From the NCBI GenBank assembly GCA_036388475.1, contig DASVRT010000016.1:1-64000 (forward strand): a stretch of 64,000 nt of DNA, given 5' to 3'. Numbering within the stretch: the first letter of the stretch is position 1; each line of letters starts with the position of its first letter. The notes under the pieces were generated by a model. That model made no database searches. It was not told the DNA's origin and saw only the letters and a list, made by a program, of their open reading frames with translations. The position numbers and the translations under genes were made by a program. Source of the DNA: JALZHR01 sp036388475 (GTDB lineage Bacteria > Acidobacteriota > Blastocatellia > Pyrinomonadales > Pyrinomonadaceae). Shown one piece after another: positions 1-10,800 of this stretch.

Positions 1-685
1 AATTTTCTTTCCGCTTATTTATGCTCGAAATCGACAAAATCTTACACTATTTTTAGAAAGCGATTTTCGGATAAACAATCTTCGATTCCCGAACAGGTGA
101 GAAAAATATATTAATGCCTTTTTTGTTCAATTTCTTTAAAACCAAAACGTTCTTTTTCTTCCACAAACGAAAAGAGGTTCATTCAATTCAAAAATTTCTT
201 CACGTTCCAAAGCAAAGCTGGATAAATATTGCCTTTATCTGCATAAGAGACTCTGCCGGGCAGTTTAAGCCTTAGCCTTAGCCTTAAAAAACTCGCGTAG
301 ATTTTATTCAAATTTTACAATGATTTTCGCTCAAGTGAATTCAATCGTCGTTAGTTTTCGTTATTTTAAACTTCCTGGTTGAGCAAAGATTAAAATCTAT
401 TTTCACTATCTTGTCAACACTTTTTATCGTCTGTCGGAAAAGCCGCTTTGTCTTTTACTTTTTCGTGTTAAGCATTCACCCGATTCACCGCTATTGATTG
501 CCGATTGACTGCCGGCAATCTGCCGCCGCGACCGCAGTTGTTGCCCTCCGCAGACGAACCTGGAAAACCTAACCCGACACCTCCTGACTTATACAAATAC
601 TGCGAGAATTGCTGAGATACAGGCGGTAGATTTTAATCTCAAAATACAACAAGCGACGCGCCTTCGGGTTAAATTGACATCGCAG
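1..685. other. Non-coding stretch left of the RHS gene
   Basis: No convincing reading frame on either strand. It holds a small tandem hexamer, three copies of AGCCTT at 268-285, and near 490-525 a run built from GGCAATC/GGCAGTC-like words that resembles spacer DNA seen elsewhere in the window, for example inside sufD. No immunity-type small gene for the neighbouring RHS protein is visible here. Confidence 0.6.
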
Positions 686-720
686 AAAAAAGACCGCCGC
701 TTTTTCAAACGACGGTCTTT
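686..720 (-). terminator. Rho-independent terminator of the RHS gene
   Basis: Arms at 689-699 and 710-720 pair over 11 positions with one G-U type mismatch and a 10-nt loop. Read on the minus strand the hairpin is followed by a run of six T. It lies about 55 bp after the RHS stop codon, in the correct orientation. Confidence 0.85.
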
Positions 721-774
721 GGAATGTATATCAAGCGATTACTTGATATAGCTGTAGTTTAGGAAAAGTCATCG

Positions 775-3700
775 CTAGAAATTCCTTTGAATCCTATCTC
801 CCAGTGACATAAGTTCCGCCAGAATGTTTCTCTGCCGAGTCTGGATAGCCTGATATAACCGGAGCACATCCCAAAACTTACCCTGAGGTACCGGCGGAGC
901 CGTAATGACGGGCGGAAGGGGCGGACGTAGTATCAGGTAATAAAGGTCGCCGATGTCTTCAAGTATACCGAGCAAGTCGAAGAACCTCGCCGCCGCTTCC
1001 GCGCGGGCAAGAGTGGCGACGGTTTGAGCCGTGGTTCGTATGAACTTGAATAAATCAAACGCATACCTCCAACTATCCCGGTTATTAGTGCCTGGTTTAT
1101 AAGTTCCGGAGGTGAAAAAGTTAATTACCGAATCAACCAGACTCAGAATGGCAGACGCACGCACGTGCCCGACGATGTCGGTGACGTGCTTCGCAACGGC
1201 AATGCCTTTCTGAATAGCTTTGCCGATCGCCATCGTGATGGCGAGTCTGCCTTTGGCGATGGCAACATCTTTGACCGCCTGGATAAATTGCTGTACGGCG
1301 TTTGGTATCGCCGCCAGCGAGGATATTATCCTGAATATCCTGGCGAGCCTGACGGCGCCCGCCTCCGCCGCTATCAGCGCCGCCGCATTAGCGACCGCGC
1401 CAATCGCCGCGAGAAGCCCGAATACGGACGGCGAACCGATAACGGTTGCGACCGCGATAACCGCCGCGATGACGGCAAGCGCAATCACAACTATCCTGAA
1501 CAGTTTTTTAATAAATCCAAGCAGTCTGCCCCAGAACAAACCGCTCGGGTCAACGCGGTTCACCGGGTCGTTGCCGACGTAAGCGTACAGGTTCAACGTT
1601 TGCGGATTGTCGAGCGCAACCGCGCTCATTCCAATCGGGTCAACCTGCGTAAATCGTCCCTGATGCGAGTCGTAGGTTCGGTTCTGCGCGTAGTCCAAAC
1701 CCGTGACGTAACTGCGGTCATAGCTCGTAAATCGCCGGTTGGAGCTGCCGGTCGTCTCGTTTTCGAGCGCCGTTCCGAAAGGCAGCGTCACTTGTTCGAC
1801 CGAGCTTCCCGTCGAAGGATTGGTTATCAGGCGTGTACCGAGACGGTCGGGGTGATGAAAGTCGGTCGTTTCGCCGCCCGAACCGTTATCGCGGATAACC
1901 GCAAACAGACGCTCGCCGACATTGACATATGATTTAAACCATCGCAAAGACGAAGGCGCGTTGGTCGTTTCGATGTATTCAACGTCGTTCCCGAAATAGT
2001 ATGTCCGGTCGTGCGTGTCGCCGTTTTGCGTTAAAACGCGCCGGTTGTTGTCCGCGTACCAGATATACTGGAGCGCCGTGCCGTAGTCGTTGTTGACTCT
2101 CACCGGACGATTCGCCGCGTCGTACTGGAATCGCTGAACCGAGCCGTCCGTCTTGACGATACGCGTTTGGTTGCCGTTCGCATCGTATTGGAAACCGCCG
2201 GTCGTGATGCGATTCGACGCCGCATCGTAAGAGAGCGAAGGAATTCCGTCCGAAGGAACCGGCGCGCCCACGCCGGAGCCGCTCGGGCAGATGGTTCCTG
2301 CCAGGTTGCCGAACTCGATGCTCGACGGAAATGCTTCGTGAACAGCCATCCGCCCGCTCGTCGCGACCGCGTTTGTCCAGCCCGTCCAGCCGCCGGAGTC
2401 GGGGTCGCGGCGCAGGTAAGCGCGGTAAAGGTCGTAAACAAAATCGCTGTTCGAGCGATTACGATTGACGTATTCCTGGCTCTGGAAAATCGTTCTGCCC
2501 ATTCCGGCGATAGCTTGAATCAACTGCGTCTTGCCTTGCCAGTAAGCCTGACGAAGCTGCGCGCTCCACGATTGCAGCTCCGTCGAATTCGGCTGTCGGG
2601 CGAGCGCGCTCTGGTAGAAATCCTGAATAAACTGCGTCAGGCTCAGAGTTTGTCCCGGCGCGCACGAAGGCTGAGGCGTACCGGCGGAATTGCCCGCCGC
2701 CGCAACGCTCGTGCGATTGCCGTAACGGTCATAGGCGTAGCTCTGCGACCAAACCGGCGCAACGGTATGCCCGCCCCTCGCCTGCACGAGACGACCGAGA
2801 GCGTCATAAACAAAATCACGATTATGCGCGCTCGAACCGTCGAGACCATTAATGATTTTCGTCAATTGCCCGGTCGTTTTATTGGCAGCGTTCTTGTAGT
2901 CATACGTCAGATGCATCAAATACGTCGAACCGCCGCGCACTGCCGTCTGCTGCTCCAATAACCCGGTCTGAGCGTTGTAAGCGTAATTTTCGGTGATTTG
3001 ATTTGCGCCCGCCGCGCCGAGCGTAACTGACGTCGGATTGCTGGCGGCATTGTATTGCATGCCCGAAACATAACTCGCGCCGTCAACCGTCAACGTGCTC
3101 AAACGGCTCGCCGCGTCGAGCGTATAATTTACGACTTTTCGCGGCTCGCCCGCCACGCCGTATTGTTTCGGATAACGCATTTGCGTATTCCGGTCGAGCG
3201 TGTCGTAGAGGTAGCTGGACGTCATCGGCTGGCTCGGACGGCTCGCCAGCGTCAAAGTGAAGTCGCTGATGCGACCTTCGGCGTCGAAAACGACGCTTTC
3301 GGTGCTGAATCCGGCGACCGAAATCTGCGCCAGCTGCGTCGCGTCGGTTAAATCCGTCGAGCTGCTGCGCGAGCGATAACTGTAAGTCGCGGTCGGCGCG
3401 CCGAAAATCGGGTTCGCCGTATCGCCGAAGCCGCTCGTGTCGTAGCTGACTGACTGCAAACGATTGAGCGGGTCGTTGTTGTAATTGTAGAGCGTCTTGA
3501 CGCCGCGCGCGTCAATGCGCGTAATAACATTCGAGCGATTGTCGTAAGCTACCACGTCGCTCCACGTTCCGCCGACGTATTGACCGGCATCGTTGAGCGT
3601 TCCGCTTTTCTCGGCTAATTTCTGATGCGTCAGGCGTTTCAGTCCGTCGTAGCGGAAAGAGCGAACCTGGCTGCCCTGAACGCTTTGAAGCAGATTGCCG

Positions 3701-6700
3701 TTGACATCGTACTGATAGGTCGTGACCAGACCGCCGCTGGCTACGCTGCCGTCGCCTGAAGGATTCGGCTCGACGATTTCGACGAGTTGCCCGAAAGCGT
3801 CGGTGCGCTGCCATTTCTCGCGTCCCCAGGCGTCTCTCAAACGAACGGTCTGACCCGGATTGGCGGAAGCGACGCTCGGACGCGTGCCCTCGTTATAGAA
3901 AGTCTGTGCCGCGCTGCCGTCCGGCGACGTCACCGATGTCGGGCGACCAAGCACGTCGTAGGTAATCGAGATAAGCTGCGCCGCTTCGGTTTCCTTGTGC
4001 GGGCGCGATTGCTGAACGGCGTTGTCGAGATTGTCGTAATAAGTGTCGACCACGTCATACACTCCGCCCGAGCCGAGCGCCTTTTCCTGACGAACTTTGC
4101 CGTGCCCGTTCAGATATCTTATGTTCTGTTTGGCGATGACGTGCTGATCCGTGTAAAGCGTTTCGGTAGTCACCAGATTGACGTCGTCGTAAAGGAATCT
4201 CGTATATCCGGCGTTACCGTAACGGTACGGCGCGGTCGTGTAATCGACGCGCAGCGAAGCCGGGAAATAATTCGTGTAGGACGTGCGCCCGTTCGCGTCG
4301 GTCGCTGAGGTAAGCAGTCCGGTGTTGAAATCGTAAACCGAAGATGTGACGACCTGCGTGCTCGCGGTTGACTCCGAGCCGCGCGTCGTTGATTGCGGGT
4401 AAGCGTACTGCGTCGCCGAAGTATAGGTCGTCAGGAGGTTTTCGCACGGCGTTGTCGCGTCACAGTATTTTGAGGCTTTGATGAGATTTCCCGTCATATC
4501 GTAACGACGCGTTTCAATCTCGGCGGTACTGCTGCTTAAGCCCGCGGCGTCAGCATAACTCTTGATTGTGGTGACCAAGCCGCGATAACCCGTTCCCGGC
4601 TGATATGCGCTTTCATAATAACCGCCGCCCCACTGAGTACAATAACCCCAATACGGGTCATACTCGATGCAATAAGATTCAACCCAGTACTGCGGAGCAT
4701 ACGGATTGTAGCTTTCGCTGAAGTTGATAACGCCCGGCGTATCAGCCAGATTGGCTGCGTCCTCGTCATAAGTAATCTCGGTGCGGCTGACGCGCGTGGT
4801 GCCGTCTCCCTTGTAAGTCTCGACGACCGCCGGGAGCCTGAAAATGTGATTGTAGCCGTAGTTGGCGTCGGTCGCATACTGCGTTCTGACCTCGCGCAGC
4901 ATTGCGTTGTTGTAATCGTAGTCGCGCGTGGAGGTAACGGCGTTATAAGTCGTGGCGTAGGAATATTCCTTACGCGTTGTCTGCCCGAATTCATTTGTCT
5001 GTTTGACCCAGGCGGGGCGCGGAGAGAGATAAGCGCCTTGCTGCCACGAAACCTCGCTGCTTTGCAGAAGCGCGTCACCGGCATTGCTGTTGCGCGTTTC
5101 GTCCAGATACATCAGCCCGTCATACCATTGATTCGGTGCGTAATGAGCATACTGAACGCTCTTTAAGCCGTTCGGCGCGGTAATGGTCACTTTGCGCGGG
5201 TTCGAGTTCATCTGAACTAGATAATTCGTAGTTGCTGTTTCGACGTTCGAGCCGTCTTTTGTCCACGACTCGGTTAAAGTCGTGTAGGTCGGCGCGTCGG
5301 TCAAACCGGCTATCGCATACTGCGGATAGTTATACAGCTCCTGTTTTGTCGCCGCGCCCTGATAAACCGTTCCTTGCTCGTTCAGCGAACCGGCGGAAAA
5401 ACTCATACCGCGCTGCTCGACCGATTTCCTAATCATTCCGTAAGTGGAATAAGAATCTGCATCGTTGAACCAGAAGCCGGTATTAGTCGCCGGATAATAG
5501 ATGGCGTCCACAACCCACGGCACGCTGTTTCGCACGCGCGGCGTCAAACCGGAAAACTGGTAGTTCAAGCCAAGCTGTTTGTAGTGCAGGCGAACGAGCG
5601 TGCGCGGCGAACCGCCGCTCAAACCCGGAGCCGTCACGGCGGTTAAAAGATTATACGCATCGTAATGAAACTGTATAACGCGTCCCATCGTGTCGGTAAT
5701 CGAAGAGATTCGCGGACCTTGGTTATTAACGTACGTGATGGTCGTAACGTTGCCGTTGGCGTCTTGAATGCTGGTCGGATAGATAACCCAATCGTGTCCG
5801 GCGCCGTAGCTGACATAGGTTCCGTTCGGATAGCGCGCGTAGCCGGTCGTGTAGCCGTTGTAGCCGCTGTAGCCGTAATCGATAAGGCTGCCGTCGATCG
5901 TGTATCCGGTAAACCATTGCGAGGTTCCGTAAGTCGTCACCGTGCCGGTGTAACCGCGCCGCGTGCCGTCCGGTTCGATAATCATTGCGCCGGAATTGCC
6001 GCCCGGCAAAACCATTTTGCCGACTCCGAGATGCCAGCCCGGCGCGGGAAAGCCTTTATCGATGTCGTAGGTAATATCGCTGTTCGCTTTGGTCCAAAGG
6101 CGTGAATTATAGTACAGACCGAGAGAAATGCCGCTGCCGCGCGCCGGTAAATCCAGCAGCGGAGCGGTAATTTGAAAGTTTCCGCTGCCCGCCCCGGCGT
6201 CTTCCAGCCCGCCCGGCGGATTGCCGACCGTGTTGCCGGGATTATCGCCTGAGCCGTAATTGCCGTCGTTCCAGCCGTTGATGTCGCCTAAATCGGAAGT
6301 TTGCGGCTGGTCGCTTTTCGACGTCGGCGGCTGCTGCTGCGCCGCCGCGTTTTGAGTTTCTTCCGTTTCTTTGGTCGAGACGGTAATTTCTCGGAGCGGC
6401 TTTTCGCCCGCGCGTCGATTCAAGCCTTTTTTCACTCTGACCTCGAATTCGGTTTTTAAGTTTCCGCCTTCGACGGTGATTCGATAATCGCTCGGATAAG
6501 TCGGCGCGAAAACGCCGTTCCTGGAAATCGGCGAGCCTTGCTTGGCGCCTAAATCGTAGCAAGACCACGAAAACTTCAACCCGCCGACCGGATTGCCTTC
6601 CGCGTCGAGACCGATGGCTGAAAAAGCTACCTTGTCGCCTTCGAGCATCTCCGCAATCTGAGGTTCGACGCGGATTTGCTTAATCGTTTTTCTTGATTCC

Positions 6701-7032
6701 TCATCCTCGTTCGCTTTCGTTTTGCCGCCCGTCAGCGAATTGCCTAAAAAAGCCAGCAGCGCGCTCGAACCGAAAGCGAAAGCAAAGTCGTTTTTAAATT
6801 CTCTCGCATTTGTCAGCAAATTAATGTGCATTGCCGGCGTGGTTTGAGCCAGCAGCGTCACAATCAGTAAACTGCAAATCATTTTCCGCAGCAGCGATTT
6901 CTTTACCTGAAAACGCCGCGGTTTCGCGGATTGATTATCGGAAACCGATTGTTTCCGCCGGTTTTTCTTCCTGCCTTGCTTCCCGAAGATGTTAACGTTC
7001 GAGAAACTAAAACTATCTTTGCCTGTCAACAT
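775..7032 (-). CDS. RHS repeat-associated core domain protein with embedded DUF4214
   Basis: A 2085-aa RHS/YD-repeat protein. The N-terminus is long and basic, followed by a hydrophobic segment at about residues 50-66 that could be a signal anchor. An Ig-like domain follows at about 115-200. YD-type repeats fill roughly 280-1800 and end in the RHS core box (GRFTQVDPIG, then NLYAYVGNDPVN and DPSG near residue 1830). A block at about 1463-1577 (FIQDFYQSALARQP, YLRRDPDSGG) looks like DUF4214, inserted between two YD repeats. The C-terminal 250 residues start with a strongly hydrophobic stretch and match no toxin fold I recognise. RHS proteins form a shell around a variable C-terminal tip, often a toxin; that role is inferred. 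The ATG is supported by AAAGGAG at 7039-7045. Terminator and promoter are both clear. Confidence 0.9.
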   Translation of the reverse strand: MLTGKDSFSFSNVNIFGKQGRKKNRRKQSVSDNQSAKPRRFQVKKSLLRKMICSLLIVTLLAQTTPAMHINLLTNAREFKNDFAFAFGSSALLAFLGNSLTGGKTKANEDEESRKTIKQIRVEPQIAEMLEGDKVAFSAIGLDAEGNPVGGLKFSWSCYDLGAKQGSPISRNGVFAPTYPSDYRITVEGGNLKTEFEVRVKKGLNRRAGEKPLREITVSTKETEETQNAAAQQQPPTSKSDQPQTSDLGDINGWNDGNYGSGDNPGNTVGNPPGGLEDAGAGSGNFQITAPLLDLPARGSGISLGLYYNSRLWTKANSDITYDIDKGFPAPGWHLGVGKMVLPGGNSGAMIIEPDGTRRGYTGTVTTYGTSQWFTGYTIDGSLIDYGYSGYNGYTTGYARYPNGTYVSYGAGHDWVIYPTSIQDANGNVTTITYVNNQGPRISSITDTMGRVIQFHYDAYNLLTAVTAPGLSGGSPRTLVRLHYKQLGLNYQFSGLTPRVRNSVPWVVDAIYYPATNTGFWFNDADSYSTYGMIRKSVEQRGMSFSAGSLNEQGTVYQGAATKQELYNYPQYAIAGLTDAPTYTTLTESWTKDGSNVETATTNYLVQMNSNPRKVTITAPNGLKSVQYAHYAPNQWYDGLMYLDETRNSNAGDALLQSSEVSWQQGAYLSPRPAWVKQTNEFGQTTRKEYSYATTYNAVTSTRDYDYNNAMLREVRTQYATDANYGYNHIFRLPAVVETYKGDGTTRVSRTEITYDEDAANLADTPGVINFSESYNPYAPQYWVESYCIEYDPYWGYCTQWGGGYYESAYQPGTGYRGLVTTIKSYADAAGLSSSTAEIETRRYDMTGNLIKASKYCDATTPCENLLTTYTSATQYAYPQSTTRGSESTASTQVVTSSVYDFNTGLLTSATDANGRTSYTNYFPASLRVDYTTAPYRYGNAGYTRFLYDDVNLVTTETLYTDQHVIAKQNIRYLNGHGKVRQEKALGSGGVYDVVDTYYDNLDNAVQQSRPHKETEAAQLISITYDVLGRPTSVTSPDGSAAQTFYNEGTRPSVASANPGQTVRLRDAWGREKWQRTDAFGQLVEIVEPNPSGDGSVASGGLVTTYQYDVNGNLLQSVQGSQVRSFRYDGLKRLTHQKLAEKSGTLNDAGQYVGGTWSDVVAYDNRSNVITRIDARGVKTLYNYNNDPLNRLQSVSYDTSGFGDTANPIFGAPTATYSYRSRSSSTDLTDATQLAQISVAGFSTESVVFDAEGRISDFTLTLASRPSQPMTSSYLYDTLDRNTQMRYPKQYGVAGEPRKVVNYTLDAASRLSTLTVDGASYVSGMQYNAASNPTSVTLGAAGANQITENYAYNAQTGLLEQQTAVRGGSTYLMHLTYDYKNAANKTTGQLTKIINGLDGSSAHNRDFVYDALGRLVQARGGHTVAPVWSQSYAYDRYGNRTSVAAAGNSAGTPQPSCAPGQTLSLTQFIQDFYQSALARQPNSTELQSWSAQLRQAYWQGKTQLIQAIAGMGRTIFQSQEYVNRNRSNSDFVYDLYRAYLRRDPDSGGWTGWTNAVATSGRMAVHEAFPSSIEFGNLAGTICPSGSGVGAPVPSDGIPSLSYDAASNRITTGGFQYDANGNQTRIVKTDGSVQRFQYDAANRPVRVNNDYGTALQYIWYADNNRRVLTQNGDTHDRTYYFGNDVEYIETTNAPSSLRWFKSYVNVGERLFAVIRDNGSGGETTDFHHPDRLGTRLITNPSTGSSVEQVTLPFGTALENETTGSSNRRFTSYDRSYVTGLDYAQNRTYDSHQGRFTQVDPIGMSAVALDNPQTLNLYAYVGNDPVNRVDPSGLFWGRLLGFIKKLFRIVVIALAVIAAVIAVATVIGSPSVFGLLAAIGAVANAAALIAAEAGAVRLARIFRIISSLAAIPNAVQQFIQAVKDVAIAKGRLAITMAIGKAIQKGIAVAKHVTDIVGHVRASAILSLVDSVINFFTSGTYKPGTNNRDSWRYAFDLFKFIRTTAQTVATLARAEAAARFFDLLGILEDIGDLYYLILRPPLPPVITAPPVPQGKFWDVLRLYQAIQTRQRNILAELMSLGDRIQRNF

Positions 7033-7202
7033 ATTTTTCTCCTTTGGTTAAAATTCGGCGGCAGTTCCCGGCGTTTCTAATGAACGCGATACAAATCCAA
7101 CCGCCGAACGCGTTAAGTTTCGGTTTTAGGAATGATTGAAATTTTTTGGATTTCAATCGGCTTGTTCGATTTTTAATTTTCCGACGGAAATTTGGTGACA
7201 GA

Positions 7203-7231
7203 ATAATGCACTTAATTTTTTTTCTTGTCAA
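7203..7231 (-). promoter_or_regulatory. Sigma-70 type promoter for the RHS gene
   Basis: On the minus strand TTGACA (7226-7231) is followed after 17 nt by CATTAT (7203-7208), with TG just before the -10 box. It lies 170 nt upstream of the RHS start codon, leaving a long AT-rich leader. The RHS gene is thus probably transcribed separately from the giant gene upstream. Confidence 0.7.
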
Positions 7232-7430
7232 GATATTTTTTCCAAAAAATAAAGTTAAGTTTATAAACAAAAATCTTGTATCTGAAAAAAATCAATACAT
7301 TCAATAATTTACCGGAAGCGAATCGGTCAAATTATTTTCGTTTTTAGTAATGCTTCTCCCGCCTTTGTTAAATGGAATTCTTTACCCAAGCAGTTTCAGT
7401 CAGCGGTTTTTTATACGCAGTTGTGAGATA

Positions 7431-7556
7431 GCTCATAAAGTGAAAATCGGCTTCAAGCAAAATCAACAACTTAGAAAAAATATTCGCGCATAAAGTGAAA
7501 AAACATTAGCGCATAAAGTGAAAATTTCCGCTATTTTTAACGCATAAAATGAAAAT
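7431..7556. repeat. Array of four direct repeats, consensus GCGCATAAAGTGAAAA
   Basis: Copies start at 7431, 7486, 7509 and 7540. They share CATAAA(G/A)TGAAAA with one to three differences and have irregular spacing of 55, 23 and 31 bp. The surrounding 7232-7579 is AT-rich and has no gene. Irregular same-direction short repeats resemble the multiple terminal repeats of IS21-like elements, but no transposase gene is near, so a solo end is only an inference. They might instead be regulator binding sites. Confidence 0.6.
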
Positions 7557-7579
7557 ATCTGCTAAACACAACAAAATAA

Positions 7580-7610
7580 AAGGGTGTTGAATTGTATTCT
7601 CAACACCCTT
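7580..7610 (-). terminator. Terminator downstream of the giant gene
   Basis: A perfect 11-bp inverted repeat (7580-7590 and 7600-7610) with a 9-nt loop. On the minus strand it is followed by TTTATTTTG. It sits about 215 bp past the stop of the 3295-aa gene and before the RHS promoter, so it probably closes the giant-gene operon. Confidence 0.7.
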
Positions 7611-7825
7611 CTTGGGATGAGCCGGCGAAGACTTTACACCTCGCCGCTATTGCTGACCGGCGCGGCGGTTTCGCAAGGCGAAAATTCGTTGTCGGATGAA
7701 TGACGTTGAATCTATCCGCGAACGGATTCGGTTTTAAATTTTTTACACTCCTTTATTTTGCCTGGCTTTTGCTGCCTCTCAAATTACTTTAGTCAACATT
7801 TCGCCCTGCGCTTAAAATGGACTCT

Positions 7826-10800
7826 TTACACGGACGAACCAGGCGCTGCGACCACTGAAAGGTCGAGGCGCAAATCGGAAAGACGCAGCAATGGAAGTTG
7901 ATTTGTGCCCGAATTCAGTTGCGAATACAGTGTCACATCCAATACCAGGATTGCGCCCTTAGGCGGCGCGTCGGGAGACGTTGGCTGTCCTAGCGCCAGA
8001 TCGGAGTTTTGCAGCCAATCAGCCAGGACTGCCGAGTATGGCTTGATTCCGCTCGTACCGGAATCTCCCGACTTTCCGACCCATTTTGTTAACTCTTCTT
8101 GCAGACCGTCAACGGGCAGATCGAACGAGCGCACCAAAATCGCCGGATAAAGAGGCAGGAAGTAATCCGTCTCTAAGCTGCTTCCGGATGGAGAGCCAAT
8201 CGGAAAACCGTAACGCGCGTCGATTTTGAGCCGGCGGTTTGCCAGGTCGGTAGTTCCTTCACTTTGTGTCAATAACTCAGCGTTGGTTTCAGTCAGCCCC
8301 ATCATTGCCTCAAGGGTTAATCGCACGTAATCGCCCAAATCCAGATTTGTCTGGTTGACAACCGCCGGGTAGATTGCGACAGGCGTCGGGTTATCGACAA
8401 ACGGCGTAAGCGGATTGGTAAGCGCCACAATCGGGGTCTGATAGATGAATTCGGTATTTGATAACACCGTATCATCCGGGTAAAGCGAAGCATTTCGTCT
8501 GACGCCGATGCCGGAGTTGCCGTTTTCGTAGAGCAATGTGGTCAGCCCTTTGACTTTGACCTGATGCGTGACGAAATTGCTGGTCGGCGGCGGAACAGGC
8601 GTGTAAGCGTGCGTCACGATTTTCTGTCCGGGCGTCGAACAGCTCTCTTGCTCGTCCGGATAAGGCTTCATCGTCGCGGGGTCGAGCGCGGTAATACATT
8701 TATCTCCTACCCAGGGATTAGGCGGCAACGCCAGCGGGTCGGGCGTGAGCGTAATCAACCGCTCGTCGCTATCATCATTTTTACGATCCGTGACGATGTC
8801 CTGCTCAAGTGTGAACACAGGCGCGCCGCTGCCGGTAAGCATTTCAGATTTCGGCATCCAGTCGGAATTGTTCGCCAGCTGCGTAACCAAAGTTGCAAAT
8901 GCGGTGAGCACGTCTATCGGAGTGTCCTTGGTAATCGGACTCATCTGGGGTTGCAGAATTTGGTATCCGGACTGAAAACGCGTGAGCGCTTCAAAGAGCG
9001 TGTAGGTTTTTTCCGCGTCCTCCTCGCCGGTCTTAAACATATCGACCGATTCAGTCGAGCCGCCCGTGTTATAGATGAGCTGGAGCGTAATCTCGTCGGC
9101 GGCTGACAGGCGCGCCTGGTAGGTTGACGTATAAATCCAGCGCGTCTGGTCGGCGAGCGTGGTTCCCGTGTCATCAGTGTCGCGCTTCGCGGTCTGGACG
9201 ATCATCGTCGGCGGTGTCGGATATTCGCGGTAGGCTAACGGGATGATGGTGTCGCCCATTTTCGGCGGAGACGGGAACGAGTTAATCAATTGCAGCCAAA
9301 TCGAAGGCGGCGCGGCTTCACCGTGTTCACAATAGTCAATGACGCGGTCTTCGAGAAATACCTGAAGATGCGAGACAGCCCATTCAAGCGGGAATTCCTG
9401 ATAGCGATTGTTCTCGATTTTCTGGTCGGTCACGCCGTAAAGGAAGGTCGTGGTCGTTGCTTGTCCTCCGTTTCCCGACGGCACATCGACGCGCGCCGTT
9501 CCCAGACCGAAGCCGCCCGCGTCTTCCGAAACGGTTCCGTCCGTCGGGCGCTGCATCTGTCCGAAGAGCTGCAGGCGATTGCCCATGTTCGACGGCAGCG
9601 GCTGATTGAACGCGACCTTGGTTTGGACGATAGTATTCACCGCGTAGGCACTGCTCAGCGCGGCGCGCATCTGCTGCGCCATCTGGTCTTGCCCCTGGCA
9701 TAAGTCGGAGGCATCGCCCATATAAGCGCTGTCTTGCAGCAGCCACGTAACTTCGTTGTCGGCGTAGCGGTCTGCAATATCCTCGCGCGCGTAGGCGACC
9801 TGACTGTATAAATCCTGCGATTTCTGGAACATATTCGAGGCGCTTTCAGCGCCGAGCGCCGCGTCGACGGCGGCAAACGCCGTCCGCGCGATGTCGTCCA
9901 AATCCACATCATTGAATGTGCGCTTGTCGGGCAGACCGCTCAAGGCGGTCAAATCGTTGGGCATAGACACCGTGCCGGAGCGCAGGCTCGTATCCAGCGG
10001 CTTCGGCGCGAGATAATAGCGAACCGTGCTGCTGAGCGTCAGGTCGGTAACCTTTTTCGAGACTGCCCATAAACCTTTCGGCTGGCTGGTCGATGCCGCG
10101 TTATCCGAAGCGTCTTCCAGCATCGGCATCCCGACCGACACATCCGTCGCGTCCGCCGGTCCCGTCGCCAGTCCGAACGCCGCGAACGCGGTGCTGAAAT
10201 CCGCCGCCAGGTCATTCAAGTCAACGTCCGATTGGGGCGGAACATTGGTCGTCGCCCTGAATGCGTTCGGGTAGTCGGCAACTTCCGGCGACACGTTTTT
10301 TGTGCGTCTGATTCCGAAGTCGGCTTGTATCTCGAATACCAGAGCCAAAGCGTCGGAACTGCCCGGCACGGTTACGGTCAGAGTCACGCCGGAGAGAGTT
10401 CCGGTTCCGTCTTCGAGATAATTCCCGATGCTGCCGAGCATATCGAGCACCGCCTTTTTCTGGTCGGCGCTCAAATCTATATCCGAGTTTGTTGAATTAA
10501 GATTGGTCGTTACGAACAACAATACGTCGTCCGGCGTCAGCTGGTCGATGATCGTCCGGTAAAGAGAAGCGGTCGCATCCGCACTCTGGCTGCCGGGTGC
10601 GGGAAGCGCGTCTTTGCTCGGACACAGGTAAACGCTGAATTTGTTCGCCTGCGGCGTTCCGCCGACAGTAGAGCTGCCGGTAGTAAGCGAATTACAGACG
10701 GTGTTGTCCGTCGGGCTTGACCACGCCTGGAAGTTGAAAATCGAACGAACTCCCGTCCAGTTTCCCATCGGAATCAGGTCGTCGAAGTAAAGATTCGGCT

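Noticed and set aside
1165..2961. Long plus-strand frames opposite the RHS gene
   Set aside because: Arg-rich antisense shadows of the RHS repeats; no ribosome sites or domains.
7013..7270. 85-codon minus-strand frame overlapping the RHS start
   Set aside because: It covers the RHS ribosome site and promoter and is composed of AT-rich leader sequence.
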